DNA of 64,000 nucleotides, taken from assembly GCF_900169305.1 (NCBI RefSeq), contig NZ_FWDP01000003.1:310001-374000 (forward strand), written 5' to 3'. The DNA is from Marinilactibacillus piezotolerans. GTDB lineage: Bacteria; Bacillota; Bacilli; Lactobacillales; Carnobacteriaceae_A. The notes beneath the pieces were generated by a model, which searched no databases, was not told the origin of the DNA, and worked only from the letters and a program-made list of their open reading frames with translations. Below are positions 1-7,483 of the stretch, piece after piece (position 1 is the first letter of the stretch; every line of letters starts with the position of its first letter). Position numbers and translations under genes: made by a program.

Positions 1-1
1 G

Positions 2-484
2 AATTACACACACCGCACAGGGCGGACAGGTCGAGCAGGCAAAACAGGACTGGCTTTGACGATGGTGAGTGACACTGACCGAAGACGATGGGATGACATT
101 CGTGACTATGCCTTTAATGGTCAGCAAGAACTTACGGAAATATTTGCGCCTAATGAACGTGCAATTATCCGAGCAAAGGCAGCTTTCGAAAAGAAAATAA
201 ACACACGAGTGGCTCCAAAAAAAGCCCGCAATAAAGAATTGAATAAAGACATCACGAAGGTTTACTTTAATGGCGGTAAAAAGAAAAAGTTGCGTGCAGT
301 TGATTTCGTCGGGACGCTGACGAGTATTAAAGGAATATCAGCCGAAGATATCGGTATTATCACAATTCAGGAAAATGTCACCTACGTAGAGATCATGAAT
401 GGCAAAGGACCTTACGTTATTTCCGAAATGCAGAATCGTACGATTAAAGGAAAAAACTTGAAAGTCAGTAAAGCACGCAAGTAA
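2..484 (+). CDS. dbpA: DEAD-box RNA helicase, DbpA/YxiN type (3' part only)
   Basis: The open frame runs in from the left edge, so the start and most of the ATPase core are outside the window. The first codons read YTHRTGRTGRAG, the DEAD-box motif VI (arginine finger region). About 70 residues from the end lies the DbpA-type RNA-binding domain (KVYFNGGKKKKLRAVDFVG, then ...GIITIQENVTYVEI), and the protein ends in a basic tail. In B. subtilis YxiN and E. coli DbpA this domain recognises hairpin 92 of 23S rRNA, so a role in large-subunit assembly is likely by family knowledge. An internal ATG at 56 exists but follows motif VI and is not the real start. Confidence 0.9.
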   Translation, partial: NYTHRTGRTGRAGKTGLALTMVSDTDRRRWDDIRDYAFNGQQELTEIFAPNERAIIRAKAAFEKKINTRVAPKKARNKELNKDITKVYFNGGKKKKLRAVDFVGTLTSIKGISAEDIGIITIQENVTYVEIMNGKGPYVISEMQNRTIKGKNLKVSKARK

Positions 485-504
485 ATAAAAGCGTCATTTG
501 AATA

Positions 505-799
505 AGCCGATTAAACAAGTTGGCCAAAGAAGACTATGATCACTTATCACTTAGACGGCTCACAGAAAAAAATCAGTAGATAAGTCTTTCAAAAAACTTG
601 AAGTACAAGGAATGCAAGCAGGAGAATGGTTGCATGGTCATTTATCAGGGTGTAAAAAGATAAAGCATAAACGAGCAGGATTGCGTGTGAGATTTAAAGA
701 GTTGGAGAATGGTGTAGAAATTATCGACATCATTACGATTGGAAAAGATCAGATAAAGAAATATATAAGATAGCTGGAAAACGTTTGAGTGATTCATAA
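505..799 (+). pseudogene. Decayed RelE/ParE-type toxin gene
   Basis: Translating piecewise in shifting frames recovers a RelE-family toxin: LAKEDYDHL (from 520), LDGSQKK, KSFKKLEVQGMQAGEWLHG, a middle segment with GCKKIKHKRAGLRVRF, ENGVEIIDIITIGK, then in another frame SDKEIYKIAGKRLSDS ending at the TAA at 797-799. The GLRVRF...EIIDIITIGKR core is typical of RelE-like mRNA interferases. At least three single-base indels break the frame (near 540-570, and within the A-run near 740). No start codon or partner antitoxin is visible. The 5' boundary is approximate. Confidence 0.7.
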
Positions 800-810
800 C
801 CACAACAAAT

Positions 811-840
811 AGAGAGAACCTATTCAATGGGTTCTCTCTA
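811..840 (+). terminator. Hairpin terminator after the toxin remnant
   Basis: Inverted repeat AGAGAGAACC / GGGTTCTCTCT with an 8-base loop, followed by a T-rich stretch. The T tract is weak. It lies between the toxin remnant and the converging flavoenzyme gene and could serve both strands. Confidence 0.55.
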
Positions 841-890
841 TTTATATAGTGTTTATCTATATTAAAACAAGAAGCTGTTTGTTTTTAAAA

Positions 891-2222
891 TCAAGAATAA
901 ATAGAAGACAAGTCACTGGCAATTGTCGGATAAGCAAAAATATGGTCAGCGACTTCTGATGCTGAAACTTTTTGTTCGATCAGCTGACTGAAGTAATTGA
1001 TCAGTTCATCTGCTTCGTTATTCAGACAAGCGGCACCGACAAGTAAACCAGAATCTTTATCGGTCACGATTTTGATTTTCGAGATCGGTTCATTGGTTCT
1101 GTGATAACTGAACCATTTAGTAGCATCAATAGCAGATACTTCATAGCGATCATCATCAGTAGTCGCTTGGACTCCGATTTGAGCTAATTTAGGCCCTGAG
1201 AAGACCATTGTCGGAATACTAGGATAAGCAATAGGATCAGTCGTTTTTCCCGTTAGATAAGATACTACATAACTAGATTCAAAACTGCAGACAGGCGTCA
1301 ATTTCGGCTGGCTTTTAGATAAAATATCACCTATTGCAAAGATCGCTGGGTTGCTGGTCTGAAGATATTCATTAACGGTAATGCCTTTTTTGTCATAGTC
1401 AACGCCAGCATTTTCGAGGTTCAATGCTTCCGTATTCGGAATTCTTCCGGTGGTACAGAAAACCAGGTCGGTATTTAATTGAAAGTCTGAATCGTCTGTC
1501 AGTGAAAAACCATCTCCAGCAGCTTCAATTTTTGAAATACTGACATTCAAATGGAACGTGACACCTTTAGCTTCAAGCTGCTTCATTAATAGATCAACGA
1601 GTTCCTGATCGAATGCTTTGAGAGGTCGATCATTGTGCTGGATGACATGTACGTCTGCACCTGCAGCATTTGCAAGGGCTGCAAATTCAAAAGCGATATA
1701 ACCGCCGCCAACGAGTGTAACCGTCTCAGGCATTTCTTTAAGAGACAAGAACTCTCTGCTGGTTAAGAAATGTTCTTTTCCTTCGATATCCAGGATTGAA
1801 GGACGAGCACCTGCTGCAATGACGAACTGTTCTGCTGTTAGTTCTTCTTCGTTTACTTTTAAGCTATGGTGGTCAATAAATGCTGCTTTACCATAAAACG
1901 TTTCTACTCCAGCGGATTCCAAACTTTCCTTGCTTTGCTCTGGCACAGGAGAAGTGAATGTTTCTTTGAACGCCATCAAATCCGGCCAATTCACGTCAGG
2001 GACTATGTTGAATCCTTTTCCTTGTAATTGCTGAAGCTGATCTTTTGCCTCAACGGCTGAGACTAAGACCTTCTTAGGATCACATCCACGGTTGGGACAC
2101 GTTCCGCCCCATAAATCGTCTTCTATTATTGCCACATGTTTACCTGAGGATGCTAAACTGGATGCAGCAGCTTTTCCAGATACGCCACTACCAATAATGA
2201 CCATATCATAATGTTTTCCCAT
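891..2222 (-). CDS. Class I pyridine nucleotide-disulfide oxidoreductase (glutathione-reductase/dihydrolipoamide-dehydrogenase-like)
   Basis: 443 residues. An FAD dinucleotide-binding site sits at the N terminus (IIGSGVSGKAAA), followed by a redox-active cysteine pair in GGTCPNRGCDPKK at about residues 40-52. An NAD(P) site (LVGGGYIAFEFAALA) is near residue 170, the second FAD motif is IFAIGD near 310, and a C-terminal dimerisation domain follows. The disulfide is expected to pass electrons from NAD(P)H via FAD to a disulfide or other acceptor. The C terminus reads FAYPTIAS where glutathione reductase has HPT.SE, so the usual active-site His is replaced by Tyr. The substrate is therefore unclear. 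Start: ATG at 2222 with AGGAG about 10 bases upstream. Stands alone. Confidence 0.85.
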   Translation of the reverse strand: MGKHYDMVIIGSGVSGKAAASSLASSGKHVAIIEDDLWGGTCPNRGCDPKKVLVSAVEAKDQLQQLQGKGFNIVPDVNWPDLMAFKETFTSPVPEQSKESLESAGVETFYGKAAFIDHHSLKVNEEELTAEQFVIAAGARPSILDIEGKEHFLTSREFLSLKEMPETVTLVGGGYIAFEFAALANAAGADVHVIQHNDRPLKAFDQELVDLLMKQLEAKGVTFHLNVSISKIEAAGDGFSLTDDSDFQLNTDLVFCTTGRIPNTEALNLENAGVDYDKKGITVNEYLQTSNPAIFAIGDILSKSQPKLTPVCSFESSYVVSYLTGKTTDPIAYPSIPTMVFSGPKLAQIGVQATTDDDRYEVSAIDATKWFSYHRTNEPISKIKIVTDKDSGLLVGAACLNNEADELINYFSQLIEQKVSASEVADHIFAYPTIASDLSSIYS

Positions 2223-2381
2223 AAGTATAATCTCCTTTTTATAGAACGATTTTCAGTACATGACCTGCAAACTCTTTTTAACACAGAATAAGAGGGATTG
2301 AAAATGATAGACCCTGCAAGCTATAATCTAACCAAAGGTTTAAGAGTAGTTCAGTTAAATCGGTTCAGAAGGAGAGACAAT

Positions 2382-2690
2382 GTGGCACGAGTTCTAAGCG
2401 AAGAGTTGATCTACGAAATATTATCAGTCGTTGAAGAGATTCCCGAGGGCAAAGTGGCTACATATGGTCAGATTGCCAGACTGATCGGTAGAGACAAGAA
2501 TGCCAGACTAGTGGGGAAAGTGTTAAGTATGGCAGAGTTTTATGGGAAATATCCCTGTCACAGAGTGGTGAATCACGCCGGCAGGTTGGCTCCGGGATTT
2601 AGAGACCAGAAGGATCTGCTGGAAGCGGAAGACGTAACAATGAAAAATGAGACACATGTTGATCTTAAAACCTGTCAGTGGAGCGAGTAA
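2382..2690 (+). CDS. MGMT-family DNA alkyltransferase-like protein
   Basis: Carries the DNA-binding/active-site domain of O6-alkylguanine-DNA alkyltransferases: GKVATYGQIARLIG (helix-turn-helix) and YPCHRVVNHAG, with the acceptor Cys in PCHRV. Because the Cys is present, it could remove alkyl groups; alkyltransferase-like proteins have PWHR instead. It lacks the N-terminal domain of Ogt/Ada. I prefer the GTG at 2382 (102 residues) because GGAG lies 7 bases upstream and short family members begin about here. An ATG at 2304 with AGAGGGA upstream would add 26 residues of no recognisable family character. Monocistronic. Confidence 0.75.
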   Translation: MARVLSEELIYEILSVVEEIPEGKVATYGQIARLIGRDKNARLVGKVLSMAEFYGKYPCHRVVNHAGRLAPGFRDQKDLLEAEDVTMKNETHVDLKTCQWSE

Positions 2691-2710
2691 TACTGTTCCG
2701 GAAATATAGA

Positions 2711-2745
2711 AAAGGTTATGGAAACTGTGTCCATAACCTTTTTGA
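2711..2745. terminator. Bidirectional intrinsic terminator
   Basis: AAAGGTTATGGA / TCCATAACCTTT perfect 12-bp stem with a 7-base loop, T tract on the plus side and A tract on the other. It sits between the converging MGMT-like gene and fabV, so it can end both transcripts. Confidence 0.85.
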
Positions 2746-2756
2746 ATGTATATCGA

Positions 2757-3950
2757 TTAGTATTCCAATGCTTTCAATTCATCTATGGTAACGTCTTGTT
2801 CTTCATAGTTGTCGACCATGAAACCACTTAGGTTGGAGAATTCTTTATAGAATAGGTCATAAGCCGTCAAGTCAGTATTGAAATTATCTTGGTTCAGTTT
2901 CAAGATCAGTTCTTTTGTCTTAGCTTGCGTGTCGCTGTCCAGTTCCCAGCTGTCTGGTCTTAGACGACCGACTTCGTCATATTCTGGTTTATCTCCATAA
3001 ATCATTTCACGATAGATACGGTCCTGGTGCATGATCGGCGTTTCATGTGTGCCTTTTTCAGACATGACTTTATATAGACCGATGCAGTATACAGGGAAGA
3101 ACGGAATAACCGAGCTGGCTTTAGTAGTTACAGCAGTCGCTACAACAATCAATGCTTTCCCATTGATGTCAGCCAGCAATTCATTAATGTTTTCAGCTTT
3201 TTCATCACAGTCCGCTTTCGCGCGTCCAAGTGTACCGCCGCCATAGTAAGGACGATTCAATTCAGTACCTAGATAAGAATAATTAGTCGTCAGTACGTTA
3301 TCAGCTAAAACGCCTGCTTCCTTCAGAGCTTTCATCCAAAGTTCCCAGTCTTCTCCGCCCATGACTTTCACAGTATCATGAATTTCCTGATCTGTTGCCG
3401 GATCCAGTGTTTCCTCGTAGAAATCCTGGTTTTGCATATTGATATTTGGACCGACTACAGGTTCGCCGATTGCTTTGATAGAAGAGTTATACGTTTCTCC
3501 AGTATCCGGATCCGTTCTTCTGCCGCTTGCCAAGCTGTATACGACAAGGTCGACTTTGCCGCCGAATTCATTCTTGATATAGTCAATGACTTCCTGCTTG
3601 CTTTCATGACTGAACGCATCTTGTACGAAGTTTTTAGCCACAAGTCCTTCTTTTTCAGCCGCTTCTTTAAAAGCAATATTATTGTACCAGCCAGCTGTTC
3701 CTAAGTTCCGCTCGCTTTTCGGTCCTTTTTCAAAAGAGACACCGATCGTGTCAGCGCCTGTACCAAAAGCCAAGCTGATTCTAGTCGCCAATCCGTAGCT
3801 TGAAGAGGCTCCAATAATCAAGACTTTTTTAGGTCCTTCGTAAGTTCCCTGGTCTTTTACATAATTGATTTGATTCAAAACTTCCTGTTTTAGTCCGATC
3901 GGGTTGACCCCAATCGCTACATTTCCTCGAATATTCTGTTTAAAGTCCAT
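2757..3950 (-). CDS. fabV: Trans-2-enoyl-ACP/CoA reductase FabV
   Basis: 397 residues, the usual length for FabV. NADH-dependent reduction of the enoyl intermediate in fatty acid elongation; FabV enzymes are typically triclosan-tolerant. Visible: an N-terminal Rossmann motif VLIIGASSSYGLATR, and the catalytic Tyr-(X8)-Lys in YYGGGTLGRAK. The ATG at 3950 (MDFKQNIRG) is chosen because GGAGGAA lies 9 bases upstream; an in-frame ATG at 3989 would add 13 residues without a ribosome site. A perfect palindrome lies between this gene and the divergent hydrolase gene and may regulate it. No other fab genes are nearby. Confidence 0.92.
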   Translation of the reverse strand: MDFKQNIRGNVAIGVNPIGLKQEVLNQINYVKDQGTYEGPKKVLIIGASSSYGLATRISLAFGTGADTIGVSFEKGPKSERNLGTAGWYNNIAFKEAAEKEGLVAKNFVQDAFSHESKQEVIDYIKNEFGGKVDLVVYSLASGRRTDPDTGETYNSSIKAIGEPVVGPNINMQNQDFYEETLDPATDQEIHDTVKVMGGEDWELWMKALKEAGVLADNVLTTNYSYLGTELNRPYYGGGTLGRAKADCDEKAENINELLADINGKALIVVATAVTTKASSVIPFFPVYCIGLYKVMSEKGTHETPIMHQDRIYREMIYGDKPEYDEVGRLRPDSWELDSDTQAKTKELILKLNQDNFNTDLTAYDLFYKEFSNLSGFMVDNYEEQDVTIDELKALEY

Positions 3951-4042
3951 GATTCTTATTCCTCCAATTATTCTTCTTAAGAGTATCATATCAGAAATGC
4001 TTTTTTACAGGAACGGTTTGTTTGAGAATATCTGTTGAACGT

Positions 4043-4066
4043 GATTAAATAAATAGTTATTTAATC
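4043..4066. promoter_or_regulatory. Perfect 24-bp palindrome between fabV and the divergent hydrolase gene
   Basis: Arms GATTAAATAA and TTATTTAATC around ATAG, fully symmetric. It lies about 90 bases upstream of fabV and 60 bases upstream of the metallo-beta-lactamase-fold gene, the usual place for an operator of a divergent pair. It does not match the FabT box as I know it (TTTGATTATCAAA). No T tract follows, so a terminator is unlikely. The bound regulator is unknown. Confidence 0.45.
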
Positions 4067-4126
4067 AGATGTTCTGTAAAATGAAAGAAAGAGTATATAG
4101 AACATGAATGCGAGGAGTGGTTAGAG

Positions 4127-4828
4127 ATGCAGATTCATCCGATCAAAGCGTTATCTGATAATTATATTTGGGTGATGGAAGAAGGAAAGGATGCAGCAGT
4201 AGTGGATCCCGGAGAGTCACAAGGTGTGCTGGAATACCTGGAAAAAGAGCAGAAAAACTTGCAGGGCATTCTTCTGACGCATGAACATACTGATCATGTC
4301 GGGGGTGTGGAGGATATTTTAGCAGCTTACCCTGACACACCAGTCTATGGGCCGAGCGAAACAGCTGAATATGCCAGTACCATCGTGAAGAAAGGCGATA
4401 CTGTTGAACTGTTGGGACTGACTTTTGAAGTACTAAAGACAGCGGGCCATTCAAAAGAACATATCAGCTTCCTGTCAGGTGATAGCTTATTCTGCGGCGA
4501 TGCTTTATTTTCAGGTGGATGCGGCAGAGTGTTCACGGGTGACTATCAAGCGCAATACGATGCTTTACAGCAATTTGCTAAATTAAATGGTACTGTAGCT
4601 GTTTATGCTGGTCATGAGTATACAGAGACAAATCTCCGATTTGCTCAATCTGTTGAACCAGATAATGAAAAAATTGCTGAAGCCTTAAAAGAGGCTCAGG
4701 AAAAAAGAGAAAACGACCAACCGACTTTACCGTCAACGATTGAAAAGGAAAAGAACATCAATTTGCTGATGGAGGCTGAGAACTTAGAAAGATTTATTGA
4801 GCTGCGTAAAGCGCGGGATGAATTTTAA
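4127..4828 (+). CDS. Metallo-beta-lactamase-fold hydrolase, GloB-like
   Basis: 233 residues. The metal-binding motif THEHTDHVGG (HxHxDH) is at about residues 53-62, with further ligands GHSKEH, FCGDALF and AGHEYT in the order found in glyoxalase II. The family cleaves thioesters such as S-lactoylglutathione; in low-GC Gram-positives the true substrate may be a bacillithiol or other thioester. Start ATG with GAGGAG upstream. Transcribed divergently from fabV. Confidence 0.85.
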   Translation: MQIHPIKALSDNYIWVMEEGKDAAVVDPGESQGVLEYLEKEQKNLQGILLTHEHTDHVGGVEDILAAYPDTPVYGPSETAEYASTIVKKGDTVELLGLTFEVLKTAGHSKEHISFLSGDSLFCGDALFSGGCGRVFTGDYQAQYDALQQFAKLNGTVAVYAGHEYTETNLRFAQSVEPDNEKIAEALKEAQEKRENDQPTLPSTIEKEKNINLLMEAENLERFIELRKARDEF

Positions 4829-4923
4829 AGATTTGTCGCAAAAGTTTTTCAGATAGTCAAAGGTCATGTACTATCCAGAATGAATAAGAAATCGTCAGAA
4901 CTAAACAATTTACAATCAATCAA

Positions 4924-4964
4924 AAAGGTCAAACAAGCTGGTTTACAGGAGCTTGTTTGACCTT
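4924..4964. terminator. Intrinsic terminator, probably bidirectional
   Basis: AAGGTCAAACAAGCT / AGCTTGTTTGACCTT, a perfect 15-bp stem with an 11-base loop, between the GloB-like gene and the converging small membrane-protein genes. T tracts on either side are short. Confidence 0.75.
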
Positions 4965-4979
4965 CAATTTTATGCTCAT

Positions 4980-5141
4980 CTAAAAGCTGAATGGGAATCC
5001 AAATGAATGTATGGCAATAAACAGGCAAAATAGAATCAAAGCAATTATTAATATAACGGTTATTGTAAAAAGACCGAATAATAAACCGGTCTTTCCTTTT
5101 TGAAGTTCTTCTTTTTCTTCATCATTCAAGTTCTTCTTCAT
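4980..5141 (-). CDS. Small membrane protein (53 residues), overlaps the upstream gene
   Basis: ATG at 5141 to TAG at 4980. The N terminus is charged (MKKNLNDEEKEELQKGKTG), followed by one long hydrophobic segment (about residues 20-45) and a short FGFPFSF end. GGAGG lies 9 bases before the ATG. The start falls inside the last codons of the 133-residue membrane-protein gene (20-base overlap), suggesting translational coupling. A single-pass protein with cytosolic N terminus is likely. I do not recognise a family; function unknown. Confidence 0.65.
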   Translation of the reverse strand: MKKNLNDEEKEELQKGKTGLLFGLFTITVILIIALILFCLFIAIHSFGFPFSF

Positions 5142-5523
5142 CACGGAATGCCTCCTTTTTCACGGGATCCAGCTGTCTGCCTTTTGCAAAGAGTAATATC
5201 ACAGCCAGCCAGATACCTATATCTGTAGCAATCATACCGATTAAGTAATTTAGTAAAATAAAAAAGCTGGAAAATAAGATGAAAAACCCTAGAAAGTGCT
5301 GAGTGTTTCTTAAAGTCTTTTGCCAGTCGAACTTGTCTCTGTCCAGTTCATGTTGACCGTAACCGCCTATCCACTTGACAGCGTACTTTTTAGGGAGCAA
5401 ACACAGTATAAGTAAAGAAAAGGAGAGAGTACCAAGCAAAGCATAAAAAATTTCCAGACTGCTATCAATTGTTCCGCGCTCAAAAAATCCTTTAATGAAT
5501 TCTAACAAGGTAAGTGGCTCCAT
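5122..5523 (-). CDS. Multi-pass membrane protein of unknown function
   Basis: 133 residues with three predicted membrane segments: about 24-43, 73-92 and 97-113. Charged loop WIGGYGQHELDRDKFDWQK and an acidic C terminus RDEEELE. No ribosome binding site is obvious before the ATG at 5523, so expression may be low or the start may differ. It overlaps the 53-residue membrane-protein gene downstream and probably forms a two-gene unit with it. No family recognised with confidence. Confidence 0.65.
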   Translation of the reverse strand: MEPLTLLEFIKGFFERGTIDSSLEIFYALLGTLSFSLLILCLLPKKYAVKWIGGYGQHELDRDKFDWQKTLRNTQHFLGFFILFSSFFILLNYLIGMIATDIGIWLAVILLFAKGRQLDPVKKEAFRDEEELE

Positions 5524-5733
5524 ATTTTTTTACGTTAATTCTATTTTAACATAGACAGTGACGTAAACCATCAGTCGCAAGTCTGCTTTATAAAAAAAGA
5601 GTCAGAAGATTGTTGCAGCTTTCAATTAAACGACGTACTATGAATGAAAAGAGTACAAAACTGTTAAATGGGAGACCACTTTTAACTTAATTCAGAAAAA
5701 TAGAATCAGATAAAACGTACACTGGAGGAAAAC

Positions 5734-6252
5734 ATGAATAACAATGATCGATTGGTAAGACTAAGATATGCTTTGGATATAAAAGACACGGATATGGTAG
5801 AAATATTCAAGCTGGGGGAAACGGATGTAACTAAAGCAGACGTTCAGGAAATGCTGACTAAACAAAACAGCCAAGCAGAAGCAGATGACGATAGTAAAAC
5901 CGAGAATGTTTACGCTAAAGCATGCGACAACTATATGTTTGAGTCCTTTCTGAATGGTTTGATAATCTTTAAACGCGGCAGACAGGAGACAAAACCAGGG
6001 GAGTCCAAAAAGCCTAATAGAATGATCAAAAATGATCGCAGTGTCAATAACGTGCTCTTAAAGAAAGTGAAAATCGCTTTGTCTTTGACAAGTGATGATA
6101 TGCTGGATATTTTAGATGATGCAGGTGTATTTATTTCTAACAGTGAGTTGAGTGCGGTGCTCAGAAGAGAAGGGCAGCGGAACTATAAAGAATGCGGCGA
6201 CCGTTATGCCAGGAACTTTTTAAAAGGTTTGGCACTGCATTATAGAGAGTGA
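5734..6252 (+). CDS. DUF1456 family protein (YehS-like)
   Basis: 172 residues made of two related halves of about 65 residues: NDRLVRLRYALDIKDTDMVEIF and NNVLLKKVKIALSLTSDDMLDIL. Each has the pattern of a first helix, 'LR/VKxAL', then 'D.M..I'. This internal duplication is typical of DUF1456/YehS. The central linker is acidic then basic. Soluble, function unknown. Start ATG with TGGAGG 8 bases upstream. Monocistronic, followed by a strong terminator. Confidence 0.8.
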   Translation: MNNNDRLVRLRYALDIKDTDMVEIFKLGETDVTKADVQEMLTKQNSQAEADDDSKTENVYAKACDNYMFESFLNGLIIFKRGRQETKPGESKKPNRMIKNDRSVNNVLLKKVKIALSLTSDDMLDILDDAGVFISNSELSAVLRREGQRNYKECGDRYARNFLKGLALHYRE

Positions 6253-6272
6253 AAAAAGAAGTAGTTTTAGAT

Positions 6273-6316
6273 AAAAAAGAAAGCAACAGTGATTATGAAC
6301 TGCTGCTTTCTTTTTT
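6273..6316. terminator. Intrinsic terminator, bidirectional
   Basis: AAAAAAGAAAGCAACAG pairs with CTGCTGCTTTCTTTTTT (one mismatch), with a 10-base loop. It lies between the DUF1456 gene and the converging aldo/keto reductase gene. Confidence 0.85.
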
Positions 6317-6338
6317 AAAATAAAATTTATTGATATCT

Positions 6339-7136
6339 CTACGTTAAATCCTTAATCGCTTGAACTTCATTCTCTGTTAAGGAAAAATCGACAATCTCTG
6401 CGTTCGATTGAATGTGCTCTTCATTTCCAGAGCGCGGAATCGGAATCGTATTCAAGTCAACGGTCCAGCGTAAAGCAATCTGCTGAGGCGACTTGCCATA
6501 TTGATCGGCCAGTTTCTTGATGGTTTCATTGTCTAATTGCCCTTTTTTGAGCGGAGAGTAGGACATGATGACAATGTCATGACTTTCGCAGAATTCTTTT
6601 GTATCCCAGTCAACATTGCCGGGCGCCAATTCGACTTGGTTAATAGAGGGCGTTACGGTAGCGTTATCCAGTAACGGCTTCAGTTCTTTGCGGGTAAAGT
6701 TGGAGATACCGATCGATTTGACTTTACCAGATTTAAGGACGGCTTCAAACCCTTTCCAAGTTTCAATGTTTACTTCATCGTTATCAGATGGAGAGTGGAT
6801 CAGAAGCAAATCAATGTAGTCGAGCTTTAATCTGCCTAAGCTTTCTTCTACTGACTTTTGTACACCTTCAAAACTCATATCATCCTCTTCAACTTTTGTT
6901 GAAATAAACAAGTCCTCTCGTGCAGCATCATTTCCAAGAGCGGATTGAATTCCTTTTCCAACTTCCTCCTCGTTTCCATAGTTAGGGGAAGTATCAATTA
7001 ATCGATAACCATGCTTGATTGCAAAGGAAACCGAGTCTGCAGCTTTTCCCCCTTTTAGTTCAGCTGTGCCGAATCCCAGTGACGGAATCATCGTATTGTC
7101 GTTCAACGAAAGATGTTTCGCTAAGTTGTTTACCAT
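6339..7136 (-). CDS. Aldo/keto reductase
   Basis: 265 residues from the chosen ATG at 7136. Catalytic tetrad visible: Asp in RLIDTSPNYGNE, Tyr in the same motif, Lys in ISTKVEE and His in LLLIHSPSD. NADP-binding end: IPIPRSGNEEHIQSN. The family reduces carbonyls such as 2,5-diketogluconate or methylglyoxal; substrate unknown. An ATG three codons upstream (7145) directly abuts the AGAGG sequence, too close, whereas the ATG at 7136 has 9 bases of spacing. Monocistronic. Confidence 0.88.
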   Translation of the reverse strand: MVNNLAKHLSLNDNTMIPSLGFGTAELKGGKAADSVSFAIKHGYRLIDTSPNYGNEEEVGKGIQSALGNDAAREDLFISTKVEEDDMSFEGVQKSVEESLGRLKLDYIDLLLIHSPSDNDEVNIETWKGFEAVLKSGKVKSIGISNFTRKELKPLLDNATVTPSINQVELAPGNVDWDTKEFCESHDIVIMSYSPLKKGQLDNETIKKLADQYGKSPQQIALRWTVDLNTIPIPRSGNEEHIQSNAEIVDFSLTENEVQAIKDLT

Positions 7137-7348
7137 GCTGACCATCCTCTCTTATTTGCTAGCCTAAGTTTAAAAAACAAAAAAGATTAATTCAAAAGAA
7201 ACCGCTTTTAAAACGGATTTTTTTCGGGACGTTTGTTCAATAGGCTATATAAAAAGGGTGGTCGCTGTTGATCGAACAGCTATATGTATTTTAAGTCACA
7301 TTTAATAAAATAAAATATCACAATTCATATAAAAAATTATATATTGTA

Positions 7349-7377
7349 TTGACTGCTATTTTTAAAAAGCGTATACT
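7349..7377 (+). promoter_or_regulatory. Sigma-A promoter of the rgg-apbE cassette
   Basis: TTGACT at 7349-7354, a 17-base spacer and TATACT at 7372-7377, close to consensus. Transcription would begin about 7384, 100 bases before the rgg start. The 7140-7484 stretch is otherwise AT-rich and without a convincing gene; I looked for a short hydrophobic pheromone gene and found none. Confidence 0.7.
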
Positions 7378-7483
7378 TCTATTTGTAACAATGTGAATGT
7401 TAACACAATATTAAAATTTTTGTTTGATTGTAATTCACAATCGGTGGTTAGTCACAGGCTATCTAAGTGAGGATGACGGTAAG

